Below, in pieces: positions 1 through 5,643 of a DNA stretch of 10,423 bases (within the stretch, counting starts at the first letter, position 1; every line of letters begins with the position of its first letter). A program made the translations under genes and the position numbers. This DNA comes from JBIKLM01 sp044375105. GTDB taxonomy: Bacteria > Planctomycetota > UBA1135 > GCA-002686595. The stretch spans positions 1 through 10,423 of the forward strand of contig JBILNK010000154.1 in assembly GCA_044375105.1 (NCBI GenBank), given 5' to 3'. The notes beneath the pieces are model-generated. The model was not told the DNA's origin and ran no database searches. It saw nothing but the letters and a program-made list of their open reading frames with translations.

Positions 1-409
1 CGCGACCGGGCCCAGCCAGGTGGTAACGGCGGGCCAGGTCGATGTGGTGACGGCCGAGGCCCGCAGCCTGGGCCTATCGGGACTGGTGCGCGAGCAGCAG
101 AGCACCGCGATCGTGCTCGCCGGCCAGCCGGGTGATCTGGCCTGGCTGTTCGTCTCCATGGCCAGCGGCTCCGGCAGCTTCCTGGAACCCAGCCTGTTCG
201 CGCCGCACCTGGACCTGGCCAGCCTGGCGCTGCTGCCGATCCCCGGCCTGAACCCGGCCGGGGTGCTGATCAGCGGGCTGACCGCCCCCAATTTGCCCCC
301 CGGCGTGGCCTTCCGCGCCCTCAGCGGGCAGGCCCTGTTCCTGTCGGCCAGCGGCGAGCTGTTCCTCAGCGGCCCCTCCGAGCTACGGATCGTCGACCAG
401 GCCTTCTAG
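1..409 (+). CDS. 3' part of an uncharacterised, probably exported protein
   Basis: The frame is open from the left edge (codons from base 2) to a TAG at 407-409, so this is the C-terminal part of a longer protein; the GTG at 20 need not be a start. About 135 residues are visible. They are rich in Gly, Leu, Ala, Ser and Pro, with almost no Lys and no Cys, and alternate short hydrophobic stretches with turns (for example PIPGLNPAGVLISGL and a closing SGELFLSGPSELRIVD). This looks like a beta-rich, secreted domain. Many large planctomycete extracellular proteins end in similar Gly/Leu-rich tails, but I recognise no named family and infer no function. A perfect hairpin begins 15 bases after the stop, consistent with the end of a transcription unit. 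Confidence 0.6.
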   Translation, partial: ATGPSQVVTAGQVDVVTAEARSLGLSGLVREQQSTAIVLAGQPGDLAWLFVSMASGSGSFLEPSLFAPHLDLASLALLPIPGLNPAGVLISGLTAPNLPPGVAFRALSGQALFLSASGELFLSGPSELRIVDQAF

Positions 410-423
410 TCGGACGCGGCCAG

Positions 424-438
424 GGGCCTCTGAGGCCC
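424..438 (+). terminator. short hairpin after the first gene
   Basis: GGGCCTC and GAGGCCC form a perfect 7-base inverted repeat around a single T (in practice about 5 pairs with a 5-base loop). It starts 15 bases after the stop codon at 409. No T-run follows, so if it ends transcription it does so without the classical U-tract; it could also just protect the 3' end. The hairpin after the glutamine synthetase gene has the same position and the same lack of U-tract. Confidence 0.4.
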
Positions 439-466
439 ATCTGGGAGTTGTATGAAGGGCTCTTGG

Positions 467-726
467 GGACCCTCTGCGGTCTTTTGCCCGCGACCGCTGC
501 GGCGCCGGTCCGGCCCGACCGGCCCAGGTTCTTGAGAGGGTCCGTACCGCCTGCCGGTCGCAAGCCCCGGGGCGGTGCACCCCGGGGAGCGATGGTCCTT
601 TCTCGGGGAGCCCCCCTGCGCCCTGGCCCCTGCCCGGCAGAGCGCAGGCTCGGGCGCGCGCGACCCGTGGGGCTCCGTCGGCCTCCCCAGGACCGCCCGG
701 CCAACGCGGCGCCGCCCTGGGGAGGC
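467..726 (+). ncRNA. candidate structured RNA / nested inverted-repeat region upstream of glnA
   Basis: No convincing gene lies in 410-867. Perfect inverted repeats are nested here. First, 467-475 pairs with 535-543 (9 bp) and encloses hairpins 476-481/492-497 (6 bp) and 504-510/517-523 (7 bp). Second, 565-572 pairs with 580-587 (8 bp), extended by 558-561/589-592. Third, 607-614 pairs with 669-676 (8 bp) and encloses 615-621/642-648 (7 bp) and 651-654/664-667 (4 bp). Last, 681-691 pairs with 716-726 (11 bp). In both closed domains the outer helix abuts the first inner helix with no gap, as in three-way junctions. I see no signature of RNase P RNA, tmRNA, SRP RNA or the cyanobacterial glnA motif. 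The DNA is very GC-rich, so some helices will be accidental. Which strand is transcribed, and whether any is, is unknown. Confidence 0.35.
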
Positions 727-755
727 GTTCCGGGTCTATGGCCCCAATGGGATCG

Positions 756-810
756 TTGCCCTAAAATCCTTGTCACTTAGACTAAACCTTGGCCGATTTA
801 GGTTAACTAG
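756..810 (+). promoter_or_regulatory. AT-richer stretch, probable glnA promoter
   Basis: From about 756 to 810 the base composition turns distinctly AT-richer than the flanks. A possible sigma-70-like pair is TTGCCC (756-761) and TAGACT (778-783), each 4 of 6 consensus bases, with a 16-base spacer. TAGACT lies within the 9-base palindrome TTAGACTAA (777-785). Further dyads are AACCT/AGGTT (785-789/800-804) and GTTAAC (802-807), which could be operator half-sites. Start of transcription here would leave a leader of roughly 75-80 bases before the ATG at 868. No Shine-Dalgarno sequence precedes that ATG. Confidence 0.35.
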
Positions 811-867
811 CCGGATCGCAATCGGTTCGGTGCCCATCGACCGGCCTACCCCCCCAGACTCTTCGCC

Positions 868-2370
868 ATGGCTTCCCGCGCCCCCCGCCCCGCCGCCTCC
901 CGCTCCAAGCCCGCCGCTGCCCCCGCCCCGGCCGAAAAGGCCCCCCTGCGGCAGTTCCTCGAGATCCCCTACGACGAGCTCGAGGCTCGCAACCTGGCCA
1001 TCAAGGCCCAGCGCCTCGAGCGCCTCGATCCCGAGCGCATGAAGAAGCTGCGCATCGCCGACCTCGAAGCCGAGCCCTTCGTCAAGGCCGTGACCGTGTG
1101 CTTCACCGACCTCGAAGGTCGCCTGCACATGCTGGACTACGACAAGAAGTTCCTGCTCGGCAGCTACGACAACCTGACCTTCGACGGCAGCTCGATCCGC
1201 GGGTTCTCGGTGCAGTCCGAGAGCGACCTGCGCCTGGGCATCGATTGGTCGGCCTTCTATTGGCTGCCTTCGGACGTGTTCGGGCCGGGCAAGGTGCTGG
1301 TCTTCGGCGAGGTCTTCGGCCGCGACGGTCGCATCTACGAGGGCGACATGCGCGCCCAGCTCAAGCGCTTCCTGGGCGAGCGCTTCAAGCTGGACGGCTC
1401 GACCTGCTACGCCGCCAACGAGATCGAAGGCTTCCTGTTCAAGGGCCGCGACGCCGAGCGCCATTTCCACGAGACCGGCCATTTCGAGTATGTCTCGACC
1501 GGCGGCTACTACCACTCGCTGCCCAGCGATCCGCTGCGCCAGTTCATCGACGCCGCCGCCGAGGCCCAGCGCGCCATGGGCTTCTCGAACGAAAAGGACC
1601 ACCCCGAGGTGGCTCCCAGCCAGTTCGAGATGAACTTCTCCTACAGCGAGGCCCTGATCGCCGCGGACCAGTACCAGCTCTACAAGCTGCTCTGCCGCCA
1701 GATCGCCGCGCGCATGGACATGACCGCTTCGTTCCTGCCCAAGCCCGTGGTCGGCATCAACGGCTCCGGCGCCCACACGAACATCTCGGTCAGCCGCAAG
1801 GGCAAGAACCTGTTCCACGACCCCAAGGGCCAGGACGGCGTCTCCAAGCTGGCCTGGGAGTTCATCGACCGCATTCTCAACGCGGCCACGGACATCTGCC
1901 TGGTCCTGAACCCCAGCGTCAACGCCTACCGGCGCCTGGACCCGCACTTCGAAGCCCCCAACCAGATCAAGGTCTCGCCGGTCGACCGCGGCTCGATGAT
2001 CCGCATCCCGCTGGGCAACGAGAAGAGCGCACGCATCGAAGTGCGCTCGGTCGGTCCGGACACCAACATCTACCAGACCCTCTACACCGTCTTCCGCACC
2101 GGCTTCGAAGGCCCCGACAGCGACCCCAAGGACGAGGGCAAGCGCACCCGCACCCGCTTCCTGCCCGACAACATCCAAAAGGCCATCGATGCCTTCAAGT
2201 CCTCCGACTGGGCCAAAACCCTCTTCGGCTCCGCGGTGCACGAGAAGTTCGCCGAACTCAAGATCGCCCAAGCCGAACGCTGCCCCAAAGCCCTCGGCAC
2301 CCGCGTCAAGATCGCCGAAGTCCAGTTCCACCACGAGGTCACCAACCAGTACCTCTGGAACCAGTTCTGA
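868..2370 (+). CDS. glnA: Glutamine synthetase, type I (non-adenylylated subtype)
   Basis: ATP-dependent ligation of ammonia to glutamate, a cytoplasmic enzyme that forms dodecamers in this family. Of 500 residues, about 1-57 are an Ala/Pro/Lys-rich extension followed by a charged helix; the beta-grasp domain starts near FTDLEGRLH (about 75-83). Core landmarks in order: FDGSSIRGF, the metal-binding NEIEGFLF (the two Glu of the usual EPEFFLF), the PEVAPSQFE segment, NGSGAHTNIS for ATP/glutamate, NPSVNAYRRL, SMIRIP and SARIEVR. The E. coli adenylylation segment around Tyr397 (NLYDLP) is replaced by RTRFLPDNI without tyrosine, so covalent control by GlnE is unlikely. NPY after the EVR motif is NIY, and the C-terminus (VTNQYLWNQF) differs from FELYYSV. 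The ATG at 868 is the only sensible start, since the next Met is at residue 58. Possibly a distinct GSI subgroup; a gamma-glutamyl-amine ligase is less likely. Confidence 0.88.
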   Translation: MASRAPRPAASRSKPAAAPAPAEKAPLRQFLEIPYDELEARNLAIKAQRLERLDPERMKKLRIADLEAEPFVKAVTVCFTDLEGRLHMLDYDKKFLLGSYDNLTFDGSSIRGFSVQSESDLRLGIDWSAFYWLPSDVFGPGKVLVFGEVFGRDGRIYEGDMRAQLKRFLGERFKLDGSTCYAANEIEGFLFKGRDAERHFHETGHFEYVSTGGYYHSLPSDPLRQFIDAAAEAQRAMGFSNEKDHPEVAPSQFEMNFSYSEALIAADQYQLYKLLCRQIAARMDMTASFLPKPVVGINGSGAHTNISVSRKGKNLFHDPKGQDGVSKLAWEFIDRILNAATDICLVLNPSVNAYRRLDPHFEAPNQIKVSPVDRGSMIRIPLGNEKSARIEVRSVGPDTNIYQTLYTVFRTGFEGPDSDPKDEGKRTRTRFLPDNIQKAIDAFKSSDWAKTLFGSAVHEKFAELKIAQAERCPKALGTRVKIAEVQFHHEVTNQYLWNQF

Positions 2371-2384
2371 CCGAAGCCTCCCGC

Positions 2385-2416
2385 CCGGCCGGTCTTGCCC
2401 TGGCAGGACCGGCCGG
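2385..2416 (+). terminator. strong hairpin after glnA
   Basis: CCGGCCGGTC (2385-2394) and GACCGGCCGG (2407-2416) pair perfectly over 10 bp. The stem continues by a T-G wobble and three more pairs into the loop. It starts 15 bases after the stop codon. There is no T-run behind it, so it is a terminator only in the broad sense or a 3'-end stabiliser. Confidence 0.6.
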
Positions 2417-2501
2417 CCGATCCGGGCTGCTGCTCACTTCAGCTCGAACCGTACACCGAATAACGGAAGGTAGCGATCGGGTCTGCGCGGCTTGTGATCT
2501 A

Positions 2502-2704
2502 GCCCCGGCTGCTGGGGCCGGCTGCTATCCAAAGTGCGGTGACCTCCGCATCGGCTCCCCAGCCCGATCATGGCCGTCACCCGACAAGACGCCGCAGTCC
2601 GCTCGAGTTAGACGTGCCTGCGCGCACTGCAGGCTGCGCTCGAGCCGTCGCACCCGAACAACCGCAGGCCCTCGGCCCGCACTCCCGCGGGCGCAGGGTC
2701 TGCG
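2502..2704 (+). ncRNA. series of hairpins between glnA and the PHP-glycosyltransferase gene
   Basis: The 513-base gap 2371-2883 shows no credible gene. After the glnA terminator it holds several hairpins: 2502-2506/2514-2518 (5 bp); 2538-2543/2576-2581 (6 bp) enclosing an imperfect hairpin 2550-2568; and 2601-2607/2639-2645 (7 bp) enclosing 2616-2621/2629-2634 (6 bp). The strongest is 2663-2672/2695-2704 (10 bp with one G-T), then a 2x2 internal loop and 2675-2680/2687-2692 (6 bp). A 9-base direct repeat CCGGCTGCT lies at 2505-2513 and 2518-2526. These may be leader elements of the downstream operon, a small RNA, or chance structure in GC-rich DNA. I recognise no known RNA family. Confidence 0.3.
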
Positions 2705-2728
2705 ATCGTCGCCAGGCTCAATCTGCTG

Positions 2729-2757
2729 CTAGCCCCTAACGGCTAGACCATCGTTAG
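2729..2757 (+). promoter_or_regulatory. possible H-type pseudoknot in the leader of the PHP-GT4 gene
   Basis: CTAGCC (2729-2734) pairs with GGCTAG (2741-2746). The loop bases CTAAC (2736-2740) pair with GTTAG (2753-2757). The loops are 1, 0 and 6 bases, a geometry that fits a compact H-type pseudoknot. The same bases also allow two competing hairpins (CTAACG/CGTTAG). It lies about 130 bases upstream of the downstream start codon. It does not match the A-rich preQ1 riboswitch pattern. It is supported only by sequence complementarity. Confidence 0.3.
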
Positions 2758-2843
2758 TCCGCGGACTTGGGCCGCCTCGGGTCGAGAGTTCGGGCTCGCG
2801 GCTGGGACGATGCGGTCGTTCTGCCGTTCCTACACGGGATCTG

Positions 2844-2910
2844 CACGGATCCTTGATCGGGTGAGGCTCCAATCCGTGGATCCATGTTGGCGGGGCTTGC
2901 CTCGCCAACA
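2844..2910 (+). promoter_or_regulatory. two hairpins bracketing the upstream start codon of the PHP-GT4 gene
   Basis: CACGGAT (2844-2850) and ATCCGTG (2872-2878) form a 7-bp stem ending 5 bases before the ATG at 2884. Directly after, 2885-2895 and 2900-2910 form an 11-bp stem (one G-T) closed by the tetraloop CTTG, so the U and G of that AUG are paired. This would hide the AUG at 2884 from ribosomes, or it may mark that codon as untranslated leader with the true start at 2941. Confidence 0.4.
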
Positions 2911-5643
2911 GCCTCCCCGGAGACCCCGGTAGCCCCCGCGATGATAGGAAGAGCCACGAGCAAGGTCGACCTGCACCTGCACTCCTACGCCTCGAACGTC
3001 ACGGACTACTTTGCGGCCAATTCCCTGGCGATTCCCGAGTCCTACTCGGACCCGCGCGAGCTCTACCGGCGCCTGAAGGCCGAGGGCATGGGGCTCGTCA
3101 CGATCACCGACCACAACTCCATCGATGGGGTCAAGGAGCTGCAGGACGCCGGTTATCCGGATGTGTTCGCCAGCGCGGAGTTCACCACGACCTTCCCGGA
3201 GGATGGCTGCAACATCCATATCACGGTTGCCAACATCACCGAGGGCCAGTTCGCTGAGCTCAACCGGCTGCGCCGCAACATCTACGAAATGGTCGCTTAT
3301 CTGGACGACCAGATGGCCGGCGAAGGGGCGCCCGGCCGGACGAATCGGATCGTCTATTTCATGACGCATCCGCTGATGAGCACCCAAAACCGCACCTATG
3401 GCCGCGAGGGCAGCCTGCAGCTCATGCACCTGGAGAAGGTGCTGCTGCTGTGCAACTGCTTCGAAGTCCGGAACGGCACCCGGACGCGCGCCCTGAACGA
3501 GTTCACCGAGCAATGGATCCGGGCCCTGGACCGGGAGACGATCGAACGCCTGGCCGATCGCCACGGCATCGCCCCGAAGGGCGAGCAGCCCTGGCGCAAG
3601 TCGGTCGTGGCGGGCTCGGACGACCACTCCGGCATCAATCCGGGCCGGACCTGGACGGAGATCCCCCAGCCGGATTCCGGCCGGCTGACACCCAACGATC
3701 TGGTCGATGCCATCCGTGCGGGCCGCAGTGCCCCGGCCGGCAGCCACGGCGGGCCGGTGACCCTGGCCCACGCGATGCTGAAGCTGATGCACGATGGCAA
3801 CCGCCTCAAGACCGACGGCACGAAGCGGCGCGGGCAGCGCTCCACGGCGATCAGGGGACCGATCGAGTCCCTGTTGGGGCTGGCCTTTGGCTTCGAAGGA
3901 TCCCTGGTCCAGCGCGCCTACCGCAGCACTCGCACTTGGGCCTGGGGGGAATACTGCCGCTGGAGGACGCGCCGGCCCGGTGTGCCCAGTTTCGAGCTGA
4001 TGCTCGCAGCCGAGGTCAAGCGCCTCCTCTCCGATCGGCAGTTCCGCAGCGCTCTCTCCCAAGCGGCCGGCACCGACGAGCGGGTCTTCGCGGTGATCAG
4101 CTCGCTGGTCAACCGCCTGCTGACCGCCTACGCGGCCGGGCTCGGCCGCGAAGGGAACCGCGATGTCCTGAGCCTGGCGAAGCAGGTGATCGCCTTGGCC
4201 TCCTCGAACCTGCTGGTGTCGATGCCGTACCTGGTCTCGTACTTCCACCAGAGCTCCGACAAGCTGCTGGTGGGGGACGTGCGCCGGGCCACGGGCATGG
4301 CCCGCGGCCAGCGCCTGGTGCTCGTCACGGACACCTATTTCGAAGTCAACGGCGTCGGCCGCACCATCCGCCGCATGCAGAGCGAGGCCAAGCGCCGCGG
4401 CATCCAGCTGGTGGTGGTCACCTGCCTGGACGCCAAGGAGATCGAGCAGCGCCGGCAGGATCCCGAGGTGCGCGCGCTGATCGAATCCGGCGAGCTGCGC
4501 TTGTTCCCCGCCGTTGTCCGGGTCGGCATGCCCGGTTATCAGGGGCTGCACCTGCACGTGCCGCCGTTCCTCGAGATGCTGAAGTTCATCCAGGAGGAGG
4601 GCTTCGATCGCATGCAGATCAGCACCCCCGGGAGCGTCGGCTTGGCTGGCCTGCTGGCCGCCAAGGTGCTGCAGCTCGAGACATCGTCCACCTACCACAC
4701 GAGTTTCCCCGAGTACGTGGAGAGCTACACCCAGGACATCAGCCTCGAGGCGCTGACCTGGAAGTGCATGGTGCTCTTCTATCACTCGGTGGACGAGGTG
4801 GTCGTGCCCTCGGCCTACATCGCCAAGCTCCTGCATGCCCGCGGCCTGCGCAAGAAGAAGCTGCTGGTGCTCGATCGCTGGGTCGACCTGGAGCGCTTCC
4901 ATCCGCGCCACCGGGTCGCCGGCTTCTGGGAGCGCTTCGGACTCCGGGATGCGGACAAGCGCGTGCTTTTCCTCTATCTCGGTCGGGTCAGCCTCGAGAA
5001 GAACCTGGACCTGCTGGCGGACGCCTACCGGCGCCTCGTGAGCGAGGACCCGCGGGCCCACCTGATCTTCGTGGGGGACGGGCCCTACCTGGAGGCCCTG
5101 CGCCAGCGCCTGGCCGACCTGCCGGTCACCTTCACCGGGGCGCTCGAGGGCCACGAACTGGCCCAGGCCATCGCCTCGGCCGACGCCAAGCTGTTCCCGA
5201 GCACCACCGATACCTGGGGCAACGCGCCCCTCGAGGCTCAAGCCAGCGGTCTGCCCGTGGTCGTGTCCGACTGCGGTGGACCCCAGGAGCTGATGCAGCA
5301 CGGCCGGACCGGCCTGCGCATCCCGGGGCGCGACGTGGAGGCTCTCTACGAGGCCATGGTGACCCTGATGGACGATGGCCTGCGGCGCGAGATGGGCTTG
5401 GCGGCCCGCGAGTTCGTCGAGGCGCGGCGCGTGGATCGGCCGTTCTCCGCCATCCTGGAGTCGGACGAGTACCGGCGCCGATCCCAGCGCAGGAAAGGGG
5501 TGGAGCCCGTCGAGGAGCAGGCCGCAGCCGAGCCGCCGGAGCTGATCGCCGATTACCCGCTGGAGCTGGATCTGGAGCTGCTTCCGCGGCGTGCCGCGGT
5601 TAGCGCACAGGGCGGTCTCAAAGTGGGGGCGCTGAATCCATGA
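2884..5643 (+). CDS. PHP-domain phosphoesterase fused to a GT4 glycosyltransferase
   Basis: A 919-residue two-domain enzyme. Residues 28-250 are a PHP domain with its metal ligands visible: DLHLHS (H31, H33), TDHN (D76, H77), E99, H112, THP (H162), FEVRNG (E194) and SDDH (D246, H248). Residues about 290-465 are an unassigned, mostly helical, basic linker. Residues 475-860 are a GT-B fold of family GT4: DTYFEVNGVGRT, YHTSFPEY, VPSAYI, LGRVSLEKN, FVGDGP, and DTWGNAPLEAQASGLP. In that last motif the usual E-x7-E pair is D776-x7-E784. The acidic C-terminal tail has no assigned role. Such GT4 enzymes often glycosylate lipids, and the PHP part may hydrolyse a phosphate ester; the substrate is not known. 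The longest frame is kept, but Met20 (ATG at 2941) fits PHP N-termini better. The stop overlaps the next gene's start. Confidence 0.85.
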   Translation: MLAGLASPTASPETPVAPAMIGRATSKVDLHLHSYASNVTDYFAANSLAIPESYSDPRELYRRLKAEGMGLVTITDHNSIDGVKELQDAGYPDVFASAEFTTTFPEDGCNIHITVANITEGQFAELNRLRRNIYEMVAYLDDQMAGEGAPGRTNRIVYFMTHPLMSTQNRTYGREGSLQLMHLEKVLLLCNCFEVRNGTRTRALNEFTEQWIRALDRETIERLADRHGIAPKGEQPWRKSVVAGSDDHSGINPGRTWTEIPQPDSGRLTPNDLVDAIRAGRSAPAGSHGGPVTLAHAMLKLMHDGNRLKTDGTKRRGQRSTAIRGPIESLLGLAFGFEGSLVQRAYRSTRTWAWGEYCRWRTRRPGVPSFELMLAAEVKRLLSDRQFRSALSQAAGTDERVFAVISSLVNRLLTAYAAGLGREGNRDVLSLAKQVIALASSNLLVSMPYLVSYFHQSSDKLLVGDVRRATGMARGQRLVLVTDTYFEVNGVGRTIRRMQSEAKRRGIQLVVVTCLDAKEIEQRRQDPEVRALIESGELRLFPAVVRVGMPGYQGLHLHVPPFLEMLKFIQEEGFDRMQISTPGSVGLAGLLAAKVLQLETSSTYHTSFPEYVESYTQDISLEALTWKCMVLFYHSVDEVVVPSAYIAKLLHARGLRKKKLLVLDRWVDLERFHPRHRVAGFWERFGLRDADKRVLFLYLGRVSLEKNLDLLADAYRRLVSEDPRAHLIFVGDGPYLEALRQRLADLPVTFTGALEGHELAQAIASADAKLFPSTTDTWGNAPLEAQASGLPVVVSDCGGPQELMQHGRTGLRIPGRDVEALYEAMVTLMDDGLRREMGLAAREFVEARRVDRPFSAILESDEYRRRSQRRKGVEPVEEQAAAEPPELIADYPLELDLELLPRRAAVSAQGGLKVGALNP

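Noticed and set aside
467..726. Known RNAs: RNase P RNA, tmRNA, SRP RNA, cyanobacterial glnA riboswitch
   Set aside because: None of the conserved core sequences that I looked for (for example the RNase P GGAAAGUCC segment or the glnA motif GGAAGUAG) is present.
366..780. Small open frames on both strands in the region before glnA
   Set aside because: The products are Gly/Arg/Pro-rich without any domain or start signal; the inverted repeats explain the region better.
736..2334. Long minus-strand open frame of 532 codons opposite glnA
   Set aside because: It is antisense to a clear glutamine synthetase; its Gly/Ala/Val/Leu-rich sequence with no domain is what GC-rich codon use produces on the opposite strand.
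2539..2739. Plus-strand open frame of 66 codons between glnA and the PHP-GT4 gene
   Set aside because: It has no ribosome-binding site, no recognisable sequence, and coincides with the hairpin array.
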